Shown here: positions 7,175 to 17,222 of the stretch, piece by piece
How the letters are laid out: every line of letters starts with the position of its first letter
Position numbering within the stretch: the stretch's first letter is position 1
NCBI GenBank assembly: GCA_937901285.1
Contig: CALCHI010000552.1
Coordinates: forward strand, 1-27,723
From: UBA8437 sp003445035
GTDB taxonomy: Bacteria; Planctomycetota; Planctomycetia; Planctomycetales; Planctomycetaceae
DNA length: 27,723 nt
Reading direction: 5' to 3'
Made by a program: the position numbers and the translations under genes
Notes under the pieces: model-generated
The model's database searches: none
What the model was told of the DNA's origin: nothing
Seen by the model: only the letters and a program-made list of their open reading frames with translations

Positions 7175-10100
7175 TATCCCTCGGATCGCGCCAGGCTTCG
7201 ACGACGGTTCGAGCGACTCCGCAGCAGTAACACGGTTGCCATCGCGGTTGCCAAACCCAACCCGACCGCTCCGGCGAGTCCGGCCAGCCACCAGCTGATC
7301 CCGATCAACAGCCAGGCGAAAGAGTCGTGTTGACGGAGCCACGCTTTCAGACGGGAACGCTCCAGCAGCGGCCATCCCCACGCGATGGCACCGGCCAGTG
7401 CGAGTGAAACCAGGATCCGCCACGTGATCCACCAGCCCGACGGTGATCCGGTCACCTCGGTCGGTCGCTCGATGGGCCGGGCCCCCCGGGAGGGGGGCGG
7501 GGTGTTGATGGGAGGTTTGCTCGACAGGGAGGCGTTGATCGGCGGTTCGGTGCGACGTGACAATCGCCAATTGGGTCCGGTAAGTCGCCAGATTGTGGCG
7601 AGGTCGTCGACACCCAACTTGTCACGGGACAGGTCGTCGGGCCAAGAGTCCAATCGTGAGATATCTCCTTCGGGGATCCAGGTGATCTCCGAGGGCAGAA
7701 TCAGCAGACGCTGGCGGATCGGACGTCCCGAGACCAAGGGCAGTGGCGGTGTCCATCGATCCGAATCGGGGGTGTCCGGCAACGTCGTCTCGAATGTCAC
7801 CTCGGCGACGTTCTCGAAGTCGGCCCCAAGACGACCATCATCGACGGTCACCGAGTCGGGGGTGGGTTGCCACTGGATGGGTGCGTCGGTTCCGTTGACC
7901 GCCAGCAGGGCCGACTCCACTGTCACCAGCAACGGCCCGCTTGGGTGTGGGCCGGGTAGAGGCATCGTTCGCACCCGCAGTCGCCAGGGCCCGTCGGGAT
8001 CGGGTTGAAGTTGAAACAGCAGTTGCAGAGGCGTCGGCAATTTCTTGCGGCGGATGTCGAGTTTTGCACGTGCCTTGTCGGTCGAGAGAACAAATCGGCC
8101 GGCCAGCACTTCGCGGGCATCGACGGCCGAGGTGGTGGAGGGGGCGGCATCCTCTGCGGGACTCACGAGCTCGGCACCGGTTAGAGTCACAGCCAGCTGT
8201 GGGTCGTGATACAGGCTCAGGGTGGTCGACGAGGTCTCCGCGTCCGTGAAAACCACCTCGGGCAATGCGACACGTTTCGTTACGTCCAATGGCAACTCGC
8301 CCTGGATGGTGATGTTCTGGATGCCCGTTTGTGTCTCCTCTTCGAAGAGATTGGCGTCCTTGAGGTACAGCACCAGTTGATCTCCGACCCGAGCGGTTCG
8401 AGCCAGCCGGTCGGCACCGTCCTGCTGCTGGATGCCGATCGAGGTGATTTTCAATCGCGGGTCGATTTTCAGAGAGTGGTGAAACACCGACAATCCGGTC
8501 GTTTTTGCCGAGGCGGTGATGGTCAGTTCCAGCCGGTCTTCACGAACGTGCAGGAACTGTTCGACGCGAACCACGCGTCGTGGCCTCAGCGGTAGGACAT
8601 CCAGTGGCAGGACGGCAGCTTTCTCCAGCGTCCAGGCGAAAGAGGCGACCGGTTGCGAGGAGTCCTGGTCATTTTGCCAAACCCGTGTGAATTCCACGAC
8701 GTCCATCGCGGCCACTCCTTCGGGTGGCGGAGCGACCACGGCAAGTTGGAACCCGTTGGCCGGGTTGACCCCCATTTTCATTGGGTCCGCCACGACCGGG
8801 ATTGGAGGGGCACCGTGGGCGAGCGTGATGGCCGGGTCGATCGCGAGGCGTCCAGCATCGGCGGACACGGGCAATCGTCCGGAGAGTCGGATCTCGAAGG
8901 TGTCGGTCTGCGGATTTACGAATTCGATGATGACCAGTTGACGGCCACCGTCGGGAGGAAGGGACCTGATCGCCAGGACGTCCGGTGCGGCGATATCGCC
9001 GGGTCGGAAGACGAGTTGGCCGGGCAGGGAGAGAGTGAGGACGTTCAGGTTGCCGCCACGGACGGACACGGGCAGTCGATATTCGAGACGCGTTTCCAGT
9101 GGATGGATTCTGACGAGGCAGAGCGGGGCCGTGGTGGCGATGGACCGAGGACGCGGTGTGGTGACAGTCGGGTCAGCCGTCCAGGACAATTGCAGTCGTT
9201 GGCTGGCTCCCAAAAGGAAGTCTCCGTTTGCCGGATCGGTTCCGATCGTAGACGGCATTTCGACTTTCGGCGGGTTCGCCGGCAACACCAATTTGAGACG
9301 GCCTGCGAGGATCCTGGGAATTGCCAGATCGATGCGACCGCCCCCAGAAGACGGCTTCACCGTGGGGCGGAGATCGAGTTCCACTCGGTCGATTCGAGGC
9401 GTGTCCGTCGTCCGTGGTGGCAGGTTCAACAACAGCACACCGCCGCCATTCTCTCGGGCGAGCGGGTGTCGTCGGCCGTTGACACGGCATGCATCGGGAG
9501 CCAGGTTGACGCCATCGACGGGCAACCGGATCTGGACCGTGTCGTTCCGTCCGGTGACGACAGCTTCAAAGGCAGCGGTCAGGCCAATCTTGCCGTTCGC
9601 CCGGATTGTCGCCGAGTAGTCGGCTCGCCTGAGCAGGACGCCGCTGTCGGTCTTGTTGGCTCGACGTTCAGCGAACAGGGTTTCGAGCAGGTCCGGGCGG
9701 ACAAACGCGAAGGGCGTCACCGGTGATGGCCGACCACTGGCATCAACCGGCAGCAGGACATCGGGACGAGCGGCCGTCGGTGGTTGGGCCGGTGGGGGTG
9801 TCGCGGGTGGTGGTTCCTGTGCCATTGTGTGTGTGAGTCCGGCGCAGGCCAACAGTAGGCCCAGGCCCGTTGGGATGCCTCTGTAGCTCCGGGTCGAACC
9901 CAGCGATCCCTCCTCGAATGCGTCAACGTCAGCCGTCGGGGAAGCCAATCGCTCGGTCGATTGGCGATTCCACAGGGACGGAGGCATCAACAGCAAAAGC
10001 CAGATGGCCGCGAGGATGGCTCCGGTCAGCAGGGTCCACGGGGCCGGCGTCCACCACCCCAGCAGGACCAGTGCCGCCAGGCCACCCGCGGTCCATCGAA

Positions 10101-12777
10101 TGTTCGGCCGGCGGACGGACAGGCGGTAACGAATGCCGATCACCAGGGCCACGGCCAGCATCAGCCACGACAAGGCTGAAAGACGATCGTGTCGCACCAC
10201 GCTCACCGACAACTCCACGGGTGGACTCGTGAAAGTGGAGCGTTGAGAATTCCAGCCAAAACCGCGTCGTGAGCCCGAACGCGAAGGTTCAAGATGCCCG
10301 CCACCGAAGATCCGTCGCCAGGCAGACGCGGACAGCGGGTTGAATATCCCGTGATGAGGACCTCGGCCGACCGGACCCAGCCAGCGGGTTGTCCAGTGTT
10401 CTTCACTCGATTGGCTTGCCAAAATCGAACGGCCGGCCGCGCCGGTGAGAATCTGTCCGGGAGCTGTCGTCACGTCCCACGTGAACGTGACGTTGGTTTC
10501 GAGTTGAGGGAAGGGGATCACACGTCGGGAGACCAGGAAGCTGGTTGTTGCGGGCGTGGTGTACCGGACTTCGATCGTCCGCAGGGCACCCAATTCGAGC
10601 GGGGGAACCGAGATCTCTGTGCCATCCGATTCGGCTCGTGCGGCCTGCCCGTTGACCAGTACCGCTTCGAGGTGCGCTTCCGAAGGCAGTCGGAAGCGGA
10701 AGGGGCGATCGAAGATGTCACCGACAAATCTCATGTGTGCCGAGTGGTGGTCGTGCCCGGCATCGACGGGGGCCAATTGCGAGAGCACCAGCATTGAGAT
10801 GATTCGGCCCACGTCGGTCGCTGCATCGCGGGCCATTGTCTGTGGCCGCGCCGGAATGTTCTCTGTCGCGTTGAAGTCCGGCCCTGCTGGTCTCCTGATG
10901 GGGGACTGGCTGGTCGTCACCGTCCCGGTTCCGTCGGCGGATTCGCCCGGGCCGGTGCGGTTGGTGGGAATTGTCGCCGAGGGGGGAGACCAACGAAACA
11001 GACCCCCGGGAGCCGACTCGGTCAATGCATCGAAGCTGGCAAACGCTGGCCAGGGATCTCCGAGATTCTCGGGGCGAATTGGCTCGAGCACTCCTGCGAC
11101 GGAGTCTTCCAGACGGGTGCCGGCCAGGGGCACGGCTGCTGCGAGGATCATGCGGTGGCGGTCACATTCGAGTGGTTCGACCAACGGCAGGTCTCCGACG
11201 TCCAACTCGTTTCCGGCTCGGCTCAACTGGATCATCAACGGACGGGTCGAGGTGGTGTCAACGGCGTCGGACCACTCGACGATCAACTGCTGACGGTTGC
11301 CCGCGACCGCGATGGTCCGCCATTCGACTCGCGTTGCAGGATCGACGGGTTGCAGATCGACGATGTTCCAGCCGGGTGCCAACAGGGCGCGAGTGGAGAA
11401 CGATGCGCCGGAAGTGGATGACCAGGCGATTTCAGCCGAGGCTGTCCAGCCGGCCTGGTCGCGATCGAGTCGGGCGAGCACATCGGCCGAGAGAGCGCGG
11501 CGAGGTTGGCCGACAACCAGTTCGAGTGAGGTCCTGGCTCCAATCCGTGCGAAGGTGAATCGGCGTCCACCAACCGCGTCGGCGGTCTGTTTCCAGCCGA
11601 CCGAACGGAACGTCTTCAATTCGAGTGGTTCACGCACATTGAGAGTGAGGTCTGGCTGGGAGTTTTCCGGATCACTGCCCAGCGGTTGTGCTCCCACCAC
11701 CGAGACTTCCGGCAGTTTCCACGACTGGTCGGCCAGGATGTCCGAGTCGATCGTCACCTGGAGGGTTCTGGAGGTGCCGTCGGCAGCATGGGGCAGGGGG
11801 TCGGGCAGGGTGACTCGCCAGGACGCGCCGGGGGACGGGTTGATCGGTCGAGCCACGACGGGGTCACCGTCATAAGAAATCGACTCGACCCGGGCGCCGG
11901 CCGGTACCGAGAGAACCAGGTCCTGGACCGCCTGGCCGGTCCGTTCGAAGACCAGGTCCGTGACGATCCTGGCCCCATTGACAGCGATCTCGCAACTGGT
12001 GCGTTGCCTGGCCAGGAGCCGCGTCGTTGTACTGGGTGTGGCGGCCGTGGTGTGGTCGATGATCAGTCGAGAACGGTTGCGGTGTCCGAGTTGTAGTCGA
12101 AACCGATGGTGGCCAACGGGAACGGGCCGTGTCGAGCCGTTGGTGGGCTGCGTGAGTTGGCCATTGGACGCGGTCAGTCGATGCGAACTGGGCACGTCGA
12201 GCACAAGCGAAGTTTGTACGGACGGTGCGAGCCTGACGTCGAATTCCTCGAGCGAGACGACCTTGCGTCCCTGCAACGACCAGTGGCCGGTGACGGTGCT
12301 TCGGCCAGGTGGGGCCACCAGCACCACGGTCCGATGAGCCGTGGTGCCCCAGGTCAGTGGACGGCCGTCCAGTTGCAGCGATGTGATCGCCAGGCCAAGT
12401 GGTGCCAGGGGGATGGCCGTCGGGCCGGGAGCGTTGTTGATGAGTTCCAGCGAGAGCTGGCCGTCCCGCAACTGGGTGTCGTCGATGCGAGCCGAATACT
12501 CGGCGGTCTGGATCCAGGCCGCACGGGGTCGCGATCGCAGACGGGTGATCTCGCCGACAAGGTCAAAGTAGTCCTGTCGGGGGATCGCTTTCCAGGGGCC
12601 GGCGGGCCAGTCGTCCGTCTTTTTGTCGTCAACGGCTCGCACTCTGACCGGGCCGGCGATCGGAGCGATGACCGGAGCGCCGTCATTTCGCTGGGCCGAG
12701 GCCTTCTCAACTGACAGCAGTGTCAGTGTGACGACCATCGCAGTCCCTAACACCCGGACCAGGGAACGGCCGATCAT
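7174..12777 (-). CDS. Giant exported, membrane-anchored beta-rich protein; apparent fusion of two units
   Basis: 1867 residues. The start ATG at 12777 overlaps the stop of the upstream gene (ATGA, 12774-12777). Residues 1-28 are a signal peptide ending ASA-Q. The first half is beta-rich and of no family I recognise. It contains a His-rich spot (HDHH) and the phrase RLPSEA, which also occurs in the neighbouring giant protein, and it ends in about three hydrophobic helices (about 868-882, 896-910, 912-930). A second signal-peptide-like segment follows (about 969-985, GLGLLLACAGLTHTMAQ), then a Pro/Ala linker and a second beta-rich half. That half ends in another cluster of hydrophobic helices (about 1786-1804, 1819-1834, 1835-1852) and a basic tail. 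The layout suggests two ancestral exported proteins joined in one frame. No enzymatic motif is seen. Its location is likely the cell envelope, mostly periplasmic or extracytoplasmic. The function is unknown. Confidence 0.88.
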   Translation of the reverse strand: MIGRSLVRVLGTAMVVTLTLLSVEKASAQRNDGAPVIAPIAGPVRVRAVDDKKTDDWPAGPWKAIPRQDYFDLVGEITRLRSRPRAAWIQTAEYSARIDDTQLRDGQLSLELINNAPGPTAIPLAPLGLAITSLQLDGRPLTWGTTAHRTVVLVAPPGRSTVTGHWSLQGRKVVSLEEFDVRLAPSVQTSLVLDVPSSHRLTASNGQLTQPTNGSTRPVPVGHHRFRLQLGHRNRSRLIIDHTTAATPSTTTRLLARQRTSCEIAVNGARIVTDLVFERTGQAVQDLVLSVPAGARVESISYDGDPVVARPINPSPGASWRVTLPDPLPHAADGTSRTLQVTIDSDILADQSWKLPEVSVVGAQPLGSDPENSQPDLTLNVREPLELKTFRSVGWKQTADAVGGRRFTFARIGARTSLELVVGQPRRALSADVLARLDRDQAGWTASAEIAWSSTSGASFSTRALLAPGWNIVDLQPVDPATRVEWRTIAVAGNRQQLIVEWSDAVDTTSTRPLMIQLSRAGNELDVGDLPLVEPLECDRHRMILAAAVPLAGTRLEDSVAGVLEPIRPENLGDPWPAFASFDALTESAPGGLFRWSPPSATIPTNRTGPGESADGTGTVTTSQSPIRRPAGPDFNATENIPARPQTMARDAATDVGRIISMLVLSQLAPVDAGHDHHSAHMRFVGDIFDRPFRFRLPSEAHLEAVLVNGQAARAESDGTEISVPPLELGALRTIEVRYTTPATTSFLVSRRVIPFPQLETNVTFTWDVTTAPGQILTGAAGRSILASQSSEEHWTTRWLGPVGRGPHHGIFNPLSASAWRRIFGGGHLEPSRSGSRRGFGWNSQRSTFTSPPVELSVSVVRHDRLSALSWLMLAVALVIGIRYRLSVRRPNIRWTAGGLAALVLLGWWTPAPWTLLTGAILAAIWLLLLMPPSLWNRQSTERLASPTADVDAFEEGSLGSTRSYRGIPTGLGLLLACAGLTHTMAQEPPPATPPPAQPPTAARPDVLLPVDASGRPSPVTPFAFVRPDLLETLFAERRANKTDSGVLLRRADYSATIRANGKIGLTAAFEAVVTGRNDTVQIRLPVDGVNLAPDACRVNGRRHPLARENGGGVLLLNLPPRTTDTPRIDRVELDLRPTVKPSSGGGRIDLAIPRILAGRLKLVLPANPPKVEMPSTIGTDPANGDFLLGASQRLQLSWTADPTVTTPRPRSIATTAPLCLVRIHPLETRLEYRLPVSVRGGNLNVLTLSLPGQLVFRPGDIAAPDVLAIRSLPPDGGRQLVIIEFVNPQTDTFEIRLSGRLPVSADAGRLAIDPAITLAHGAPPIPVVADPMKMGVNPANGFQLAVVAPPPEGVAAMDVVEFTRVWQNDQDSSQPVASFAWTLEKAAVLPLDVLPLRPRRVVRVEQFLHVREDRLELTITASAKTTGLSVFHHSLKIDPRLKITSIGIQQQDGADRLARTARVGDQLVLYLKDANLFEEETQTGIQNITIQGELPLDVTKRVALPEVVFTDAETSSTTLSLYHDPQLAVTLTGAELVSPAEDAAPSTTSAVDAREVLAGRFVLSTDKARAKLDIRRKKLPTPLQLLFQLQPDPDGPWRLRVRTMPLPGPHPSGPLLVTVESALLAVNGTDAPIQWQPTPDSVTVDDGRLGADFENVAEVTFETTLPDTPDSDRWTPPLPLVSGRPIRQRLLILPSEITWIPEGDISRLDSWPDDLSRDKLGVDDLATIWRLTGPNWRLSRRTEPPINASLSSKPPINTPPPSRGARPIERPTEVTGSPSGWWITWRILVSLALAGAIAWGWPLLERSRLKAWLRQHDSFAWLLIGISWWLAGLAGAVGLGLATAMATVLLLRSRSNRRRSLARSEG

Positions 12778-15700
12778 CCCTGGACCTCCGATTCCGGATG
12801 GGCGGCGATCTCGGTGGCGACCGGTGAGTCCGAATGGATGGCCGTGGACGGTTCACGGCCGGCCGTCCCGCTCGAGAGCGGGATTTCACCCGAGGATCCA
12901 CGAAGGCGGTCGATGGGGGAGGAGAGCGAAACGAGATCAAACGCGGGATGACGCCCGAAGCGATAGTGTAACATCGTCGCCAGGGTGGCCAGGGCCAGGC
13001 CCAGCAGTGCTGGTTGCAGCAGTAGGGTGATCGGTTCGGCCAGCCAGATCGCCAGCACCGCAACAACGAAACCAGCCGACAGGCACGTGACCACGTGACG
13101 GGTGTGGGGGATGTAGAGCAGAATGAGGCCGGTCGCGAGAGCCAGGCCGGCTCCGAGAAGCACGAAACTCCACTGGCTGATCGAGTGGAACGAGAAACGA
13201 TCCGGAGGACCGAAGTTGCTGTAGGTGTAGGCGTTGCCGACGACGATCGGAGGGAATTGGGGTGCGTGGCCAGGAATTGCCAGCCAACCGGCGGCGTGGT
13301 CGAACCCCGTGTCGGTTTCACGGCTGAAGTGCAAGCCCTGCCACTGCCAGGAAAACCGTGGAGAATGGCCACGCGCTCCGCTGAGCAGGTGCTGGCCGAC
13401 CGGGAGATGAACCTGCCAGAGTGTCTCGGCGATGTGCACGGTGTCGTCCAGCCGCGGTGTGACCAGGCTGTGACGCCCGGACAGCAGCCCGTTTTCAGAC
13501 CGTCCGGTCACCAGGTAGTCGACTTGCAGCAGGTGATCGGAGCCGGAGGTGAACCCCGAGACGTCCAGCCGGAACTCGGTCCCGCCGCCGGGGGTGACTG
13601 TTTCCCGGTAGTGATCGCTGCGGAGTGGCTGGCCGTCCCAGTGAAATACCGGCACACGACTCAACTTTGCGCCGGCTGAAAACCGCACCACCAGTGTCGT
13701 GATCTGGCCCCGGATATGGTAACAGGCCCACGACTGAATCGTGCCCCGGTCGGCGTCCTGGACCACCTGCACGATCGCGACGCGGGGAACCGTGAAGTGG
13801 TACGAGGCGTCACGGTCACCCAGTCTCAGTGCCAGGTCGACCTGTGGGGGAGATCCGCTGGCACGCCACACCGGGCGGTTTTCGGTGTCCAACTCCGACT
13901 GCCAGGTTTCTCCGTCGAGCACCGCATCGATTCCACCGCCACCGGTCAGTTCGAATCGTGTTGACGCGAACGCCGCATCGGTGCTCTGCATCAGGGGGAT
14001 TGGCATGGCCACTGTCGTGATTGCCAGGATTTCGGGAGCCGACAGTTCGAAGTCGGCGATGATACGGAAGGAGCCCAGGCGATCCTCGTCGAGCTGGATG
14101 TCGGCCTGTTGTTGGGTGCCGACCTCGATTCCCGGCCGAGCCTCGAGTGGAATCGGTTCCGCGTCGGGGTCGGCCTGCAGCCGAAACCTCACCTGCTTGT
14201 CCTGCAGGGGACGGGGGACCATCAGCTTGACCGATCCGATGCGGGCGTATTCGACCTGGTAGTCGATTTGCTGGGTGACCTGCAGCTTGCCATCAGAGTA
14301 GTTTGCGACGACCGATGAGGATGTGGTGATGCGTCGGGGTTGCGGCATCACACGCACCTGGAAGCTGGACGCCTCGGACGGCAAACGGAAATAGTTGTCG
14401 TCCGGAACGATGCCGTCGCCGAGTTCCTCCGGGAGCGAGATCAGTTGCTTGAGCTGGGCCGAGAGTGGCCGCGTGGTCGTTTCATTCCGGGCGGTGAGTT
14501 CGGTGTCCACGTTGATCGCTCGTCCGACAACCAGCACGGGTTCGGGGGGCGTCGGAGCCACCAGTGCTGGAAGAGTCAGCGTTGGAGAGGAGGATTCGCC
14601 GATTGGCCGAATGGCCTTGAAGCGGACGGCGAACTGGCCGTCGGATCGGCTTTGGCGAGCCGCCAGGCCCACTCGCAATCTCTGGGTGTTCTCGTCGAAA
14701 CGGAACTGCAGTTCAGGTGATTCGTCGGCGATGACTTGCCAGCCCTGCTCGGTCCAACCTGGCCAGTGAAACTCGAACGCCTCGATCGCACCACGGAAGA
14801 CCTGGCCGCGAGGGATATCGATGATCAACTCGGCGTTGGACTCTGAAAGTTTCAGGAACAACTGTGGCTCGGCGATGAACCGAGGTTCAATTTCGACCAG
14901 GTCGAGTTCCAGGCGGAAGGGTTGCCGCAGGATCTCCCAGGCGCTGGCGATTTCATTACCGAAGAGTGGAGCCAGGGTCGGGGTGCGGGGGAGGTCGCGG
15001 ACGTTGATTCGATGGACAAAGCGGCCCAGTTTTCGGTTGCTGCGATAGTTGTCCAGCAGTTTCATCGCCACGTGGCCGGTCTGGTACCGCGCTTCTTCGA
15101 CCTGGAATCCATCGATCACCAGGGGTTCGCCGACGGTGGGAAATTCGCCCTGCAGTGTCCAGCGGATTGCGATGGGATCACTGGCGGCATCGGCAACGCC
15201 TCCGACCAGTGGGAGGTGTACTCGGCCGGGTTCATCGGGGTCGATCTGGGGGTCCTGGATGGCGTCGCCCTGGACATCGACCAGCCGGTAGCCTGTGGGC
15301 AGGTCGACGGTGATCGTTTCGGGATGTCCCTTGAGGACGCGGATTCGCTGGTGTGTCTTGAGTACGACCGAGTCGGTATTGGGTTCGACGGAGATGGCGA
15401 TCGAGGAGGCCAGCACGGTGTCGTCGTCATCGGCAGTGGCGGTGGCCCGCCACGAGAGATCGATTCGGTCGCCGACACCGTGCACTTCGATCCGATTTGT
15501 GCCATCGGTGCCGGGTCGAACGGTGGTTTGGCCACCTCCGTTGGGGGTCGTGGCTCTCAGTGGACCCCCTTCCACCAGCAGCAGTAGTCGTGTGCCCGCG
15601 GCCGGTGGAGTTGGCAGTGCCAACTGCAGGCGTCGGCTCGGGTGTTCACGCAGAACCGGGACGCTGAGTTGGAACGACAGTTCGTGAAGGCCCTTGCCCT

Positions 15701-16262
15701 TGAGCCACCAACGGAGTCCGTCGGTGGTATTGGCCTTTCGCGTGTCCGGACGCGATTGTCCTGGGCCGCTGTGGGACACCGGTGACGTGAGGACCGTGTT
15801 GCCGTTGGCCATCCGCAGTGTCACCGGGACCCATTCGTCGGCTCGTTGCACGCGAACTTCCACGCGGGCATTCAGCAGGGCACGGTCACCCAGGACCCGA
15901 CCGTCCAGCGAGACACTGGTGACATGGAACGGGGGGGCCTGTTGGTTGTTCTGCCACCGGAGGAAATCTTTCCAGAGGTCAGTGGGGACGGGGATCCGTT
16001 GCCCCTGGAGACCCGGCAGGAAGATCCAGTCGGCGGTGTTCTTGGGCTGTGGCGAACCGGGCTTGTCGGTCGGCCTGGCAGCGGGTTGACCGGTGACCTT
16101 TGGTGATTTTGCTGTTGGCTGGGGCGCAACGACACCTTTGGCCGGCGGTGCCACCGGCCGCTGGGCCAGTGCCGTGCCGACGACCATCAGGCTGATCGTC
16201 AGGAGCAACCAGGGGCTCCCGGCGGTTGGACGCAGAACGCGCCGCTTTGAAGAGAAATGCAT
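12774..16262 (-). CDS. Large exported, membrane-anchored beta-rich protein of unknown function
   Basis: 1162 residues with the ATG at 16262. The frame stays open to an ATG at 16337, but the added 25 residues would precede an otherwise good signal peptide (basic KRR, hydrophobic core, GTALAQ), and AGGTGG at 16278-16273 lies 10 bases before 16262, so I prefer the shorter form. After the signal peptide comes a Pro/Ala/Lys linker, then about 950 residues of predicted beta-rich sequence without a recognisable family. Three hydrophobic helices follow near the C-terminus (about 1030-1100), then a hydrophilic tail of about 60 residues. The layout matches each half of the downstream giant protein: signal peptide ending in Ala-Gln, Pro/Ala linker, beta-rich body, three terminal helices. 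Shared local motifs such as RLPSEA support paralogy. The stop overlaps the next start by ATGA, so both products are probably made together. Confidence 0.88.
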   Translation of the reverse strand: MHFSSKRRVLRPTAGSPWLLLTISLMVVGTALAQRPVAPPAKGVVAPQPTAKSPKVTGQPAARPTDKPGSPQPKNTADWIFLPGLQGQRIPVPTDLWKDFLRWQNNQQAPPFHVTSVSLDGRVLGDRALLNARVEVRVQRADEWVPVTLRMANGNTVLTSPVSHSGPGQSRPDTRKANTTDGLRWWLKGKGLHELSFQLSVPVLREHPSRRLQLALPTPPAAGTRLLLLVEGGPLRATTPNGGGQTTVRPGTDGTNRIEVHGVGDRIDLSWRATATADDDDTVLASSIAISVEPNTDSVVLKTHQRIRVLKGHPETITVDLPTGYRLVDVQGDAIQDPQIDPDEPGRVHLPLVGGVADAASDPIAIRWTLQGEFPTVGEPLVIDGFQVEEARYQTGHVAMKLLDNYRSNRKLGRFVHRINVRDLPRTPTLAPLFGNEIASAWEILRQPFRLELDLVEIEPRFIAEPQLFLKLSESNAELIIDIPRGQVFRGAIEAFEFHWPGWTEQGWQVIADESPELQFRFDENTQRLRVGLAARQSRSDGQFAVRFKAIRPIGESSSPTLTLPALVAPTPPEPVLVVGRAINVDTELTARNETTTRPLSAQLKQLISLPEELGDGIVPDDNYFRLPSEASSFQVRVMPQPRRITTSSSVVANYSDGKLQVTQQIDYQVEYARIGSVKLMVPRPLQDKQVRFRLQADPDAEPIPLEARPGIEVGTQQQADIQLDEDRLGSFRIIADFELSAPEILAITTVAMPIPLMQSTDAAFASTRFELTGGGGIDAVLDGETWQSELDTENRPVWRASGSPPQVDLALRLGDRDASYHFTVPRVAIVQVVQDADRGTIQSWACYHIRGQITTLVVRFSAGAKLSRVPVFHWDGQPLRSDHYRETVTPGGGTEFRLDVSGFTSGSDHLLQVDYLVTGRSENGLLSGRHSLVTPRLDDTVHIAETLWQVHLPVGQHLLSGARGHSPRFSWQWQGLHFSRETDTGFDHAAGWLAIPGHAPQFPPIVVGNAYTYSNFGPPDRFSFHSISQWSFVLLGAGLALATGLILLYIPHTRHVVTCLSAGFVVAVLAIWLAEPITLLLQPALLGLALATLATMLHYRFGRHPAFDLVSLSSPIDRLRGSSGEIPLSSGTAGREPSTAIHSDSPVATEIAAHPESEVQG

Positions 16263-16380
16263 GAAATGGAACCCACCTGCCCCCATGGTATCCGTGCCCA
16301 GCAGGACCGGAAAGCACCAAAATCTCCACGTCCGCACAATTGCCCGGGATGGGGACGCCGGTTGGTACGTGGAGGTCGGG

Positions 16381-17184
16381 TTACATCAACTGGGAGAGTT
16401 GTGCGTGCACGTCGGTGCCGTTGGTGGCGAGCAGGTCCGCGACATCGACAGCGAAGCGGCCGCCGTCCAGAGACGTCACCCGACCTCCAGCCTCGGTGAC
16501 CAGTAACGCACCGGCAGCCATGTCCCAGGGCTTGAGCGTGGTGGAGAAGAATCCGTCCAGGCGGCCGCTGGCGACGTAGGCGAGATTGAGTGCCGCCGAT
16601 CCGGTTCGCTGGGTGTGCTGCGATGCGACCAGAACCCGCAGAAACCGGTCGACGGCCGGATGGTCCGGTGATGTGATTCCCACTGGCAGGCTGGCCGTGA
16701 CCAGCGCGGAATCGAGGTCGGTGACGGTATCGGCTGAAACCGAGACGGGGTCTCCGTTCAGGAGTGTCCCTCGGCCGTGGACTGCGGTGAACAGTTCGTC
16801 GTGACTGGGGTCAAGTACCACGGCGATGGCGAGTTGGCCACGGTATTCGAGGGCAATCGACACGGCGAAGTAGGGGACGCCATGGACGTAGTTGCCGGTG
16901 CCGTCGAGCGGGTCGATGATCCAGCGAAAATCGCTGTCGGTGCCGGCGTCAGAGAGTCCCTCTTCTCCCAGCAGACCGTGGTCGGGGAAGCGTTCGCCCA
17001 GCAGTTTCGCGATGGCGTTTTGGCTTTCGAGATCCGCCTCGGTGACCATGTCCCGACGGCTTTTCTCGGTCACGGTGAATCGGTCCCGCCACGAAAGCAG
17101 AATCTCTCCGGCACTGCGAGCGGCCTCGACAGCCGTCTCGAGTCCAGCGTCCAGACCCGTCTGCAGGAAGTCCGTTTCCGACAC
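16381..17184 (-). CDS. Inositol-monophosphatase-family phosphatase
   Basis: 267 residues from a GTG at 17184, with GGAG six bases upstream (17194-17191). The frame extends to 17391, but that part lies inside the upstream dehydrogenase gene and is Arg-rich shadow sequence. The family's metal-binding motifs are present: GEEG with Glu74/75, the DPLDGTGN motif with Asp91 and Asp94, and KPWDMAAG with Asp221 followed by the LLVTEAGG strand. Such enzymes hydrolyse phosphomonoesters such as inositol-1-phosphate, 3'-phosphoadenosine 5'-phosphate or sugar phosphates using Mg2+. The exact substrate cannot be read from the motifs. The length is typical of the family, and it is probably cytoplasmic, as no signal peptide is visible. 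It begins 38 bases after the dehydrogenase stop, so the two are likely co-transcribed. Confidence 0.93.
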   Translation of the reverse strand: MSETDFLQTGLDAGLETAVEAARSAGEILLSWRDRFTVTEKSRRDMVTEADLESQNAIAKLLGERFPDHGLLGEEGLSDAGTDSDFRWIIDPLDGTGNYVHGVPYFAVSIALEYRGQLAIAVVLDPSHDELFTAVHGRGTLLNGDPVSVSADTVTDLDSALVTASLPVGITSPDHPAVDRFLRVLVASQHTQRTGSAALNLAYVASGRLDGFFSTTLKPWDMAAGALLVTEAGGRVTSLDGGRFAVDVADLLATNGTDVHAQLSQLM

Positions 17185-17222
17185 ATCGCGCTCCGTTCCG
17201 AGAATCGATTGCTGCGGCGATT

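Noticed and set aside
16263..16337. N-terminal extension of the 1162-residue envelope protein to an ATG at 16337
   Set aside because: The extra residues precede a complete signal peptide, and a better-placed ribosome-binding site supports the start at 16262. It remains possible.
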